From assembly GCA_009926905.1 (NCBI GenBank), contig RFNX01000226.1, forward strand, positions 1 through 13,205: a stretch of DNA of 13,205 nucleotides, given 5' to 3'. The DNA is from Flavobacteriales bacterium. Its GTDB lineage: Bacteria; Bacteroidota; Bacteroidia; Flavobacteriales_D; Crocinitomicaceae. Position 1 is the first letter of the stretch, and every line of letters starts with the position of its first letter. Below, piece by piece: positions 7,021 through 13,205 of this stretch. The position numbers and the translations under genes were made by a program. Below the pieces are notes generated by a model. The model was not told where the DNA came from and ran no database searches. It saw nothing but the letters and a program-made list of their open reading frames with translations.

Positions 7021-7047
7021 TTATTTCCAATTTTACAAGAACTTTTT

Positions 7048-7689
7048 ATGAATCCTAGTGTCGATGCGTTTCTTGAAAAAACCGATAAATGGAAGGCTGA
7101 ATTAAGCGCCCTTCGCAACATGATGCTTGATTGTCAATTAATTGAAACCTTAAAATGGGGGCAGCCTTGCTACATGTTTAATAAATCGAATGTTATTATT
7201 CTTGGTAATTTTAAGGAAAGTTGTATAGTTAGTTTTATTAAAGGATCGTTGTTGTCTGATACTGAAAAATTATTACAAAAGGCTGGCGAAAACACACAAG
7301 GAGGTCGCGTTCTTCGATTTCATTCATTGCAGGAAATCATAGAAAATGAGTCAATTATCAAAGCCTATGTTTTTGAGGCAATTGAAGTTGAAAAAGCAGG
7401 TTTGAAAATTGCGCCTCGAGACACATCAACTGAACAAGTAATTTCAGAATTATTACAACGATTTGAAGAAAATCCAAATCTAAAGAAAGCATTTGAATCA
7501 CTTACACTTGGTCGTCAGCGTGCATACAATATGTTTTTTGAAGCAGCTAAACAATCTACTACGCGGCTCAATCGAATCGATAGTTACACTGAACGAATTT
7601 TAAACAAAAAAGGAATAAACGATTGCGTTTGTGGGCTTTCAAAAAGGATGCCTGGATGCGATGGCTCTCATAAACAATTGGCAAAATGA
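7048..7689 (+). CDS. DUF1801/YdeI-OmdA family protein with C-terminal CDGSH iron-sulfur motif
   Basis: A 213-residue cytosolic protein with three parts. Residues about 10-110 fit DUF1801, including ETLKWGQPCYMF and a GRVLRFHSLQEI stretch. Residues about 125-190 fit the YdeI/OmdA bacteriocin-protection domain, with the LTLGRQRAYNMFFEAAKQSTTRL-like region and the RI-Y-ERIL-KG-ND ending. The last 21 residues contain CVCGLSKRMPGCDGSH at 193-208, an exact match to the CDGSH pattern C-x-C-x2-S-x3-P-x-C-D-G-S-H that holds a 3Cys-1His [2Fe-2S] cluster in mitoNEET-type proteins (C193, C195, C204, H208). This suggests a redox or cluster-sensing role, not predicted by the YdeI part alone. The stop codon overlaps the SRPBCC gene start by 4 bp (ATGA), so the two are translationally coupled. 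Biochemical function is unknown. The domain calls are by recognised motifs only. Confidence 0.85.
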   Translation: MNPSVDAFLEKTDKWKAELSALRNMMLDCQLIETLKWGQPCYMFNKSNVIILGNFKESCIVSFIKGSLLSDTEKLLQKAGENTQGGRVLRFHSLQEIIENESIIKAYVFEAIEVEKAGLKIAPRDTSTEQVISELLQRFEENPNLKKAFESLTLGRQRAYNMFFEAAKQSTTRLNRIDSYTERILNKKGINDCVCGLSKRMPGCDGSHKQLAK

Positions 7690-8120
7690 AGACATTACAA
7701 TTTGAAATTCAAATAAACGCAGCTCCAACTCTAGTATGGAAATATTTATGGGAACTTGAGAATTATCAAAGTTGGACTTCAGTTTTTTGCCCTGGAAGCT
7801 ACTACGAAACTTCCGAATTTAAAGAAGGCAATCGCATACGTTTACTTACCCCTGAAGGACATGGAATGTTTAGTGTTTTGGAAAAGATAGATGTAAATAA
7901 ATTTCTTGCTTTCAAACATTTGGGTGATATTATCGATTTTAAAGAAAAGGAAATTGCAAATTGGGAAAATGCAATTGAAAGTTATGAATTAACTGAATAT
8001 GAAAACGGTACACTTTTAAAAGTTTTTGTTGATACTCTTGAAAAATACATACCATATATGGAAGAAACTTTCCCGAAGGCACTACTAAAATTGAAAGAAA
8101 TAACGGAGATGGAAAATTAA
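7686..8120 (+). CDS. SRPBCC (START/AHSA1-like) domain protein
   Basis: A 144-residue single-domain protein of the SRPBCC hydrophobic-cavity fold. The N-terminal MKTLQFEIQINAAPTLVWKYLWELENYQSW is the standard first strand plus two helices of the AHSA1 group: a strand ending in INAAPTLVW, and then W-x-W aromatic residues around 27-30. It continues with an EGNRIRL strand, FSVLEKIDVNKFLAFKHLG, a YELTEYENGTLLKV strand pair, and a long final helix ending LKLKEITEMEN. Such proteins bind small lipophilic ligands or act as Hsp90 co-chaperone-like modules; the ligand cannot be inferred. It overlaps the YdeI-CDGSH gene by 4 bp, a sign of coordinated expression. It ends only 11 bases before the convergent stop of the APS kinase gene, and no terminator hairpin is visible between them. 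Confidence 0.82.
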   Translation: MKTLQFEIQINAAPTLVWKYLWELENYQSWTSVFCPGSYYETSEFKEGNRIRLLTPEGHGMFSVLEKIDVNKFLAFKHLGDIIDFKEKEIANWENAIESYELTEYENGTLLKVFVDTLEKYIPYMEETFPKALLKLKEITEMEN

Positions 8121-8131
8121 TTGCAAATAAA

Positions 8132-8728
8132 TTATTCTTCAGACAATTTCAAAATGTTTTTTATTTTTTCAAGAAGAATAGTTACACAATTTTCAATTGT
8201 ATATTCATTTGTAAATAGTTCAATATCAGATTCTAAAGGCGCTTCAAAAGGACTGTCAATTCCTGTAAAATCTTTAATTTCACCTTTTCTTGCTTTAGCA
8301 TAAAGACCTTTCACATCGCGATATTCACAAACTTCCAACGGACAATTAATAAAAACTTCAATAAAATCTACTTTTCCAATGATGTTTTTTGCCATCTCAC
8401 GGTCTGAAATCAAAGGTGAGATGAATGAGGTTATTACAACTGTACCTGATTCTAAAAACAATTTCGCCATTTCTGCCACTCGACGAATGTTTTCAGTTCT
8501 ATCTGCTGAAGAAAATCCTAAATCTTTATTGATTCCTAATCGTGTACTGTCTCCATCCAAGCAAAAAGTATGTATTTGTTTTTTAAACAGTTCGACCTCT
8601 AAAGCATTTGCAATGGTTGATTTTCCAGAACCGGATAAACCTGTAAGCCATATCACAAAAGACCTGTGACCTTTTAATCTTTCTTTATCATTTCTTGAAA
8701 CTTGGAAATCAACTTTTGTAAGATTCAT
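8132..8728 (-). CDS. cysC: Adenylylsulfate (APS) kinase
   Basis: Phosphorylates APS at the 3' position to give PAPS, the sulfate donor for sulfotransferases and for one route of assimilation; cytosolic. In the 198 residues I see P-loop GLSGSGKST at 30-38, the APS site DGDSTRLGIN at 58-67, GFSSADRTENIRRVAE (71-86), ISPLISDREMA (the phospho-acceptor serine region), and KGLYAKARKGEIKDFTGIDSPFEAP, diagnostic of APS kinase. Two conserved positions differ: the DGDN motif reads DGDS (S61), and SPxRxDR reads SPLISDR. The family call stands, but activity might be altered. No cysDN sulfurylase, PAPS reductase or sulfotransferase gene is nearby, so it is an orphan here. It is convergent with the SRPBCC gene and divergent from rarA, so it is likely transcribed alone. 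A poor -7 candidate (TAAATTTC, 8756-8763 on the minus strand) is the best promoter I can find. Confidence 0.9.
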   Translation of the reverse strand: MNLTKVDFQVSRNDKERLKGHRSFVIWLTGLSGSGKSTIANALEVELFKKQIHTFCLDGDSTRLGINKDLGFSSADRTENIRRVAEMAKLFLESGTVVITSFISPLISDREMAKNIIGKVDFIEVFINCPLEVCEYRDVKGLYAKARKGEIKDFTGIDSPFEAPLESDIELFTNEYTIENCVTILLEKIKNILKLSEE

Positions 8729-8837
8729 GGCGCTATTAAGTGGTATAAAAGTACTGAAATTTAGTTTTAATAGATTTTTTTAGGTTCTTCATAAATTCAA
8801 TTAAGGAAAGTAAAGGATAATAAACTTTTTAAATTAG

Positions 8838-8845
8838 TATCTTTA
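8838..8845 (+). promoter_or_regulatory. Candidate -7 element of rarA, close to the start codon
   Basis: TATCTTTA matches TAnnTTTG at seven of eight positions and ends only 4 bases before the ATG at 8850. If used, the mRNA would be leaderless or nearly so. No TTG is seen at the -33 spacing, so this stays tentative. Confidence 0.3.
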
Positions 8846-8849
8846 TAAT

Positions 8850-10133
8850 ATGAATCAGTCCTCTCCACTAGCTGAAAGAATGCGTCCAAAGTCTTTAGAC
8901 GAGTACATTGGACAACAACATTTACTAGCAAAAAATGCATCCTTGCGTCGCGCTTTAGATGCTGGAATGATTCCTTCCATGATTTTTTGGGGACCACCTG
9001 GAGTTGGTAAAACAACACTTGCACAATTGATTGCCAAAGACTTAAATCGACCGATTCATACATTATCTGCTATTTCATCAGGTGTTAAAGATGTGCGCGA
9101 AGTGATTCAAAAAGTAGAAAATGCAGGAATGTTTCAGCAAAAAGGAACGATTCTTTTTATTGATGAAATACACCGATTTTCGAAAGCACAACAAGATTCT
9201 TTGTTAGGCGCAGTTGAAAAAGGAACGATTACTTTGATTGGTGCTACTACAGAAAACCCATCGTTTGAAGTGATTTCAGCATTACTTTCTCGTTGTCAAG
9301 TTTATACTTTAAAAGAACATACAAAAGAAGATTTATTACATTTATTAGATCGAGCGATTAAACAAGATGTAATACTTTCAAAGAAAGACATTAAACTTCT
9401 TGAAACCAATACTTTATTAACCATTTCAAGTGGTGATGCACGTAAATTATTAAATGTTTTTGAAATCATAATTGGTACTTTTCAAGGGCAAAATAAAATT
9501 GAAATCACAGACGATATCGTCTTAAAAAATGCACAGCAAAGTCTATCTCGCTACGACAAAGATGGAGAACAACATTACGATATAATTTCTGCTTTTATTA
9601 AATCAATTCGTGGCAGTGATCCAAATGCAGCGATATATTGGTTGGCTCGAATGGTTGAAGGTGGCGAAGATCCTAAATTTATAGCAAGACGTTTGATTAT
9701 TTCAGCTTCCGAAGATATCGGTTTGGCAAATCCGAATGCACTTTTAATGGCAAATTCTTGTTTTCAAGCAGTGGATACTGTTGGCTGGCCTGAAGCACGC
9801 ATTATTTTAGCACAATGCGTCATTTATTTAGCTTCTTCTCCGAAAGGAAATGCAGCATATATGGCTATTAATCAAGCACAAGCAATCGTTAAGGAAACTG
9901 GAAATTTAGGTGTACCTCTCCCCTTACGAAACGCTCCTACAGCACTTATGAAATCACTTGGTTATGGTGAGGGTTATCTTTATAGTCATAATTATCCGGG
10001 AAATTTTGCTGTTCAAGAATTTTTGCCTGAAGAAATTGCTGGAATGAACTTTTTTCAAGCTGGAAGTAGCCCGAAAGAACAAGAGATTGCTAGTACAATT
10101 ACGAAATTGTGGAACGAAAAATACAATCATTAA
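8850..10133 (+). CDS. rarA: Replication-associated recombination protein A (RarA/MgsA AAA+ ATPase)
   Basis: A clamp-loader-like AAA+ ATPase that acts at stalled replication forks and single-stranded gaps (MgsA in E. coli, Mgs1/WRNIP1 in eukaryotes). The start LAERMRPKSLDEYIGQQHLL (7-26) is the family's N-terminal signature. Then: Walker A GPPGVGKT at 48-55, SAISSGVKDVREVI, Walker B ILFIDEIHRF at 101-110, sensor 1 GATTENPSF at 131-139 and the arginine finger SRC at 147-149. The C-terminal half has the RarA tetramerisation segments, including DPNAAIYWLARMVEGGEDPKFIARRL and SASEDIGLANP. At 427 aa it is full length and intact. The first Met gives the usual 6-10 residue lead, so the ATG at 8850 is right even though the candidate promoter is only bases away. 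The stop TAA shares its last base with the next ATG (TAATG). Confidence 0.96.
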   Translation: MNQSSPLAERMRPKSLDEYIGQQHLLAKNASLRRALDAGMIPSMIFWGPPGVGKTTLAQLIAKDLNRPIHTLSAISSGVKDVREVIQKVENAGMFQQKGTILFIDEIHRFSKAQQDSLLGAVEKGTITLIGATTENPSFEVISALLSRCQVYTLKEHTKEDLLHLLDRAIKQDVILSKKDIKLLETNTLLTISSGDARKLLNVFEIIIGTFQGQNKIEITDDIVLKNAQQSLSRYDKDGEQHYDIISAFIKSIRGSDPNAAIYWLARMVEGGEDPKFIARRLIISASEDIGLANPNALLMANSCFQAVDTVGWPEARIILAQCVIYLASSPKGNAAYMAINQAQAIVKETGNLGVPLPLRNAPTALMKSLGYGEGYLYSHNYPGNFAVQEFLPEEIAGMNFFQAGSSPKEQEIASTITKLWNEKYNH

Positions 10134-11053
10134 TGTCGAGAATTGCATTTTATGTATTTGTTATGCCGCTGTCCTACTTGCCATTAGCAGTACTTTATTT
10201 ATTTAGCAACTTTCTCTCGTTTATTTTTATCTATATTTTTCCTTATCGAAAAAAAGTAATTGAACAAAATATCCGAAATTCATTTCCGCAATATGTTGAT
10301 AACGAAGTGAATACATTGATAAAGAAGTTTTACCGTCATTTTACTGACACACTTGTAGAAGGAATCAAGAATTTAAGTATTTCCGAAAAGCAACTGCGCA
10401 AAAGACTGATAGTGAAGAATCCAGAGTTAATGGAACAATTGTATTCACAGAAACGCAATGTAATTCTAGTTTCAGGTCACTATAATAATTGGGAATGGCT
10501 TATCAGTGCTCAAAATTTTCTTTTCAAACACCAAGCTTTTGGAATTGGAATGCCTCTTTCTAATAAATTTTGGAACGATAAAGTAACACAGCGAAGAGAA
10601 CGATTTGGCATGAAAGTAGTGAGTTCAAGTAATTATAAAGTCAAATTTCAAACCTTCAAAAAGAAACCTTACGCCGTTTTAACCTTAGGTGATCAATCTC
10701 CAGCGCATTCTACGAAAAGTTATTGGATGAATTTCTTAAATCAACAAACAGCAGTGTTATTTGGAACAGAATTTATGGCAAATGAGTTTGACTTTGCAGT
10801 TGTATTCTTCATTGTTCGAAAAATAAGACGAGGTTATTATGAACTTGAATTAAAACTTTTAACAGAAGAACCTAAATCATTGAAATGGGGAGAAATAACT
10901 GAAATTCATACTACTTTATTAGAGCATGAAATCATTCAAAATCCTGCGTATTGGCTGTGGTCTCACAAGCGATGGAAGCGTGAAATTCCGCAAGATTTAA
11001 CAGAGCTAAAAATTCATCAAAAAAAACGATTTGAAAGCAAATTTCGCACTTAA
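10133..11053 (+). CDS. Lipid A biosynthesis acyltransferase-like protein (HtrB/LpxL family)
   Basis: A 306-residue inner-membrane enzyme of the HtrB/LpxL/LpxM family, which adds secondary acyl chains to lipid A. The N-terminus (about 4-40) is hydrophobic and anchors it to the membrane. It is followed by FPYRKKVIEQNIRNSFP, the conserved family start. The catalytic H-x4-E motif is H116-Y-N-N-W-E121 within VSGHYNNWEWL, and further conserved parts are LGDQSPA (ligand site) and YWLWSHKRWKRE near the C-terminus. The start at 10133 is chosen because TAATG couples it to rarA; a GTG at 10109 would extend it by 8 residues into rarA and adds no hydrophobic anchor. With hldD upstream it supports LPS biogenesis. 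Some Bacteroidota homologs acylate other lipids, so the exact acceptor is inference. Confidence 0.87.
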   Translation: MSRIAFYVFVMPLSYLPLAVLYLFSNFLSFIFIYIFPYRKKVIEQNIRNSFPQYVDNEVNTLIKKFYRHFTDTLVEGIKNLSISEKQLRKRLIVKNPELMEQLYSQKRNVILVSGHYNNWEWLISAQNFLFKHQAFGIGMPLSNKFWNDKVTQRRERFGMKVVSSSNYKVKFQTFKKKPYAVLTLGDQSPAHSTKSYWMNFLNQQTAVLFGTEFMANEFDFAVVFFIVRKIRRGYYELELKLLTEEPKSLKWGEITEIHTTLLEHEIIQNPAYWLWSHKRWKREIPQDLTELKIHQKKRFESKFRT

Positions 11054-12035
11054 TTGGAGTATAACAACTCTGTTTTTTATAACAGTAGGTTCCATTTTTA
11101 GTCAAAAAATAGACACTTTGATCTATTCAACTAAAAAGTTACATTCACGAGGATTCTGTTACGAAAACAAACACTTGTTTTTTGCAAACAATAACGGCGA
11201 ATTGCTTTCCTATAGTTTAAAAAATGGCGAAACTGAATCTTTGAACGCTAACGACACCTTACCTGAATTAAGAGACATTGCAATTTTGAAAAACAAGATA
11301 ATTGCGATTCAAAGTGGCGAAATTGGAAATTTATTAGTTCACAATCGTAAAACAAAACAGAATTCAAAAATTAAAATTCAAAAATCTGGCAAGGATGTTT
11401 TTCTTGACGGAATTGCTTTTGAAGGTAAACTTGGATTCTTAATGGGAGATCCAATTGACGGGAATTTTTCTCTTTTTTATTCTACAGACGAAGGTTCTAA
11501 TTGGAAAATTTGCGAAAGTGAATTGAAAGCATTGGAAGGTGAAGCAGGTTTTGCTGCAAGTGGTTCCACAATTCAGGTTTTAAATGGTGAACTAATTTTT
11601 GTAAGTGGTGGAACACGTACTCGTTTTTTCAGAAGTAAGGATTTAGGAAAAACCTGGGAGATTTCTGAAATTCCATTTACTCAAAAAGATGGTGCTGGTG
11701 CCTTTTCAATCTCATTTAAAGATTCAAAAAATGCGGTTGTAGTTGGTGGTGATTACACACAATCGAAAGAAAAAAAAAGAACTTGCTTTCACACCAATGA
11801 CGGAGGAAAAACTTGGACGGAGGCAATCATTCCACCAAATGGATATAGATCTTGCATTTATTATTCTGATGTCGTTTATTATGCATGCGGCACTTCAGGA
11901 ATTGATTTTTCATTGGACAATGGAATGAATTGGAAAAGCATTTCATTCAACAATTGTTTTGCAATAACGAGTGATGCTAAATACATTTATTTTTCATCCA
12001 CAAATGGCATTTTTTTAAAAATGAAAAAGCTGTAA
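11031..12035 (+). CDS. Secreted Asp-box (BNR/Ycf48-like) beta-propeller protein
   Basis: A 334-residue exported protein. The likely start is TTG at 11031, overlapping the acyltransferase gene by 23 bp. It is the only start that gives a full signal peptide, MKANFALNWSITTLFFITVG ending in SIFSQ with cleavage near Q25; no ATG is available between it and the hydrophobic core. The body carries four Asp-box turns S/T-x-D-x-G-x-x-W at 151-158 (STDEGSNW), 202-209 (SKDLGKTW), 255-262 (TNDGGKTW) and 294-301 (SLDNGMNW). Asp boxes mark beta-propeller blades in sialidases, Ycf48-like factors and Vps10 proteins. Because no sialidase catalytic Arg triad can be assigned, an enzyme role is not supported. It would act outside the cytoplasm, perhaps as a binding or assembly factor. 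Bacteroidota homologs are often mis-annotated as oxidoreductase. It is probably the last gene of the rarA transcript. Confidence 0.82.
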   Translation: MKANFALNWSITTLFFITVGSIFSQKIDTLIYSTKKLHSRGFCYENKHLFFANNNGELLSYSLKNGETESLNANDTLPELRDIAILKNKIIAIQSGEIGNLLVHNRKTKQNSKIKIQKSGKDVFLDGIAFEGKLGFLMGDPIDGNFSLFYSTDEGSNWKICESELKALEGEAGFAASGSTIQVLNGELIFVSGGTRTRFFRSKDLGKTWEISEIPFTQKDGAGAFSISFKDSKNAVVVGGDYTQSKEKKRTCFHTNDGGKTWTEAIIPPNGYRSCIYYSDVVYYACGTSGIDFSLDNGMNWKSISFNNCFAITSDAKYIYFSSTNGIFLKMKKL

Positions 12036-12145
12036 AAAGTATTAATTTTCAAATAAGAAGTATGGAGATTGTTTAAAAGAATGTTGATTCAGAAAGAAAT
12101 AAAGGAAAATTATCAACAAAACATTCTATTTATTCATTTTATGGT

Positions 12146-12172
12146 TATTAATTTTAATATAATATTAATTTT
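12146..12172. repeat. AT-rich direct repeat and inverted repeat upstream of the ECF sigma gene
   Basis: TATTAATTTT occurs at 12146-12155 and again at 12163-12172, 17 bases apart, and once more at 12040-12049 near the start of this gap. Between the two close copies lies a perfect inverted repeat, TTAATAT-A-ATATTAA (12154-12168), which ends 2 bases before the putative -33 TTG. It could be an operator or an UP-like element, but the region is nearly all A and T, so chance is a real alternative. The rest of the 207-base gap (12036-12242) shows no gene that I can support. Confidence 0.35.
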
Positions 12173-12202
12173 GATAAAAAAATTACACTACCTGTAACTT
12201 TA
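12171..12202 (+). promoter_or_regulatory. Promoter candidate for the ECF sigma gene
   Basis: TTG at 12171-12173 and TAACTTTA at 12195-12202 (seven of eight matches to TAnnTTTG) are 21 bases apart, within the spacing reported for Bacteroidota primary-sigma promoters. The start codon is 40 bases further on. An autoregulated ECF-type promoter may exist instead or as well. Confidence 0.45.
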
Positions 12203-12242
12203 AGAGTATTCAATTTGTTTTAACTGCAAACCAAGGCTTAAT

Positions 12243-12731
12243 TTGAACCGTAAAGAGTACAATACAACTGTAGAAAACATAAGCGATTCGTTGTTTAGAT
12301 TTTCAGCTAACTTCCTAAAAGACAAGGAAGAAGCAAAGGATGTTGTGCAAGACGTTTTAGAAAAACTTTGGTTAAACAGGGAGAAAGTTGAAGTGGAGAA
12401 AGCAAAATCTTGGTTGTTTACTTGTGCGCACAATGCAATGATTAATCTCATTCACAAGCGTTCACGTACAACTGCATTTGTAAATGAAAAAATGCCTGAA
12501 AGACATGAAAGTACCTCGTTTGTTTTTGAATCGAAACAAGTGATTGACCACATTGTTAGCATTTTACCTCCAGTTCAAAAGAGTATCATCCTGTTGCGAG
12601 ACTTAGAAGGATATGCTTACGAAGAAATCGGTGAAATCTTAAACATTTCGCCATCTCAAGTAAAAGTATATCTATTTAGAGCTCGTATGAAAATTAAAAA
12701 GCAGTTAAAAGGATTGAACGAACTCGCATGA
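12243..12731 (+). CDS. ECF-type RNA polymerase sigma-70 factor
   Basis: A 162-residue extracytoplasmic-function sigma factor that directs RNA polymerase to a regulon outside this window. Region 2 covers about 12-75: SLFRFSANFLKDKEEAKDVVQDVLEKLW (17-43) is the core-binding and -10 reading part, followed by KSWLFTCAHNAMINLIHK. Region 4 covers about 108-157: LPPVQKSIILLRDLEGYAYEEIGEILNISPSQVKVYLFRAR, a helix-turn-helix for the -35 element. The linker between is short, as in all ECF factors. The start is a TTG at 12243. An in-frame stop at 12201-12203 rules out a much longer N-terminus and no ATG lies between, and the product begins right where ECF proteins normally begin. The last 4 bases overlap the next gene (ATGA), pairing it with a membrane protein that looks like its anti-sigma partner. 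Confidence 0.92.
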   Translation: MNRKEYNTTVENISDSLFRFSANFLKDKEEAKDVVQDVLEKLWLNREKVEVEKAKSWLFTCAHNAMINLIHKRSRTTAFVNEKMPERHESTSFVFESKQVIDHIVSILPPVQKSIILLRDLEGYAYEEIGEILNISPSQVKVYLFRARMKIKKQLKGLNELA

Positions 12732-13205
12732 AATTTCCAAACAGAAACAATATCGATCGCTGGATGTTTGACTATACCGAAGGAAATCTTTCTCCGGAGC
12801 AAGAAACATTACTGGAAAATTACATCCTAAATAATCCCGATTTAGAAGTTGATTTAGATGCTTGGCAATTAGCGACCGTTTCAACTGAAAAATTAATCTA
12901 TACTGAAAAAGAAAAAGCATTTAAAAAAAGACGCATGCTGCCATTTATTTTTGGAGGAGTTGCAGCAATGTTGCTTTTACTTTTTGGAATTTGGAGTGTA
13001 ATTAATACGCAAAATACTGTTTCAACTAAAAATGTTGTAACTGACTCAAAAACCAATATAAATTCAACTGAAACAAATTCAGAACAAAAATCAACTTCAA
13101 ATACTGATAACGCTACTTTTGAAAATCCATCTGTTCTTGAAGAATCAAGGAATTCAAACACGTTTGTTTCACAGAATGGAACAGTAAATTTCAATCAAAA
13201 TTCTC
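12728..13205 (+). CDS. Membrane anti-sigma-like protein, partial at window end
   Basis: The reading frame from ATG at 12728 stays open through the last base, so at least 159 residues are encoded and the gene is cut by the window. The N-terminal 50 residues, with RWMFDYTEGNLSPEQETLLENYILNNPDLEVDLDAW-type sequence, resemble the short helical head of Bacteroidota anti-sigma factors (D/N-Y-x-E-G-x-L-x-P-E, then a helix ending in NPDLE). No zinc-binding HxxxCxxC is present. A basic stop (KKRR, 66-69) precedes one TM helix at about 71-92. What follows is an extracytoplasmic stretch very rich in Asn, Ser and Thr (from about 93) with low complexity. The 4-bp overlap with the sigma gene fits a sigma/anti-sigma operon: the head would hold the sigma factor at the membrane until a signal arrives. 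Role inferred from architecture and position. Confidence 0.72.
   Translation, partial: MKFPNRNNIDRWMFDYTEGNLSPEQETLLENYILNNPDLEVDLDAWQLATVSTEKLIYTEKEKAFKKRRMLPFIFGGVAAMLLLLFGIWSVINTQNTVSTKNVVTDSKTNINSTETNSEQKSTSNTDNATFENPSVLEESRNSNTFVSQNGTVNFNQNS

Noticed and set aside
8121..8669. Two plus-strand ORFs (8121-8303 and 8379-8669)
   Set aside because: Both are antisense to the APS kinase gene, whose motifs are unmistakable; their products look like reverse-strand shadows.
10109..10132. GTG start extending the acyltransferase by 8 residues
   Set aside because: The extension lies wholly inside rarA, adds charged residues before the membrane anchor, and the TAATG junction offers a better start.
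11031..12035. Sialidase function for the Asp-box protein
   Set aside because: Asp boxes occur in many non-enzymatic propellers, and I could not assign the sialidase Arg triad or the Tyr/Glu pair.
12081..12197. 38-codon plus-strand ORF in the gap before the sigma gene
   Set aside because: It would overlap the putative sigma promoter and the repeats; the Ile/Leu/Lys-rich product is expected from AT-rich DNA and no promoter or partner supports it.
1..13205. CRISPR arrays, insertion sequences, tRNA or rRNA genes, defence systems
   Set aside because: No regularly spaced repeats, transposase motifs, cloverleaf-like sequence or known defence domains were seen on either strand; the kinases and AAA+ protein belong to housekeeping families.

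Overview
The window looks like chromosomal DNA of a low-GC member of the Bacteroidota, most likely Flavobacteriales. Four things point there: AT-rich codon use, almost no Shine-Dalgarno sequences, several promoter-like TAnnTTTG (-7) elements of the Bacteroidota type, and gene families typical of the group. Those families include NatA/NatB-type ABC genes, a GH3-fold protein, a deoxynucleoside kinase, small CKKDYTC lipoproteins, and an ECF sigma factor with a TM-anchored partner. HldD and a lipid A acyltransferase-like protein show a Gram-negative envelope with LPS. This assignment is inference from sequence features only; no database search was possible.

Layout. 1-1631 (minus): an ABC-2 permease (cut by the window edge) and its ATPase, overlapping by 8 bp, ATPase first in transcription. 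1632-1831: divergent gap with a good promoter for 1832-2050, a small cysteine-rich lipoprotein. A strong hairpin/T-run terminator follows, then a membrane-anchored thioredoxin-fold protein (2124-2702) with no visible promoter of its own and its own terminator. 2875-2882 is a perfect -7 element in front of an overlooked 32-residue membrane microprotein (2902-3000), followed by a GH3-family adenylating enzyme and a secreted propeller-like protein. 5439-8120: deoxynucleoside kinase, HldD heptose epimerase, a DUF1801/YdeI protein ending in a complete CDGSH iron-sulfur motif, and an SRPBCC protein joined to it by a 4-bp ATGA overlap. 8132-8728 (minus): a lone APS kinase convergent with that block. 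8850-12035: RarA, a lipid A-type acyltransferase coupled by TAATG, and a secreted Asp-box (BNR) propeller protein with a TTG start. 12195-13205: an ECF sigma factor with a TTG start and a promoter candidate next to an AT-rich inverted repeat, overlapping (ATGA) a membrane anti-sigma-like protein cut by the window end.

How it fits together. Much of the window is housekeeping or envelope work: LPS heptose (HldD), lipid A acylation, export (ABC), stalled-fork repair (RarA) and nucleotide salvage (dNK). I see no mobile element, CRISPR array, rRNA or tRNA. The least explained parts are the membrane microprotein/GH3/propeller unit, the lipoprotein-terminator-thioredoxin pair, the YdeI-CDGSH fusion, and the sigma/anti-sigma pair whose target genes lie outside the window.
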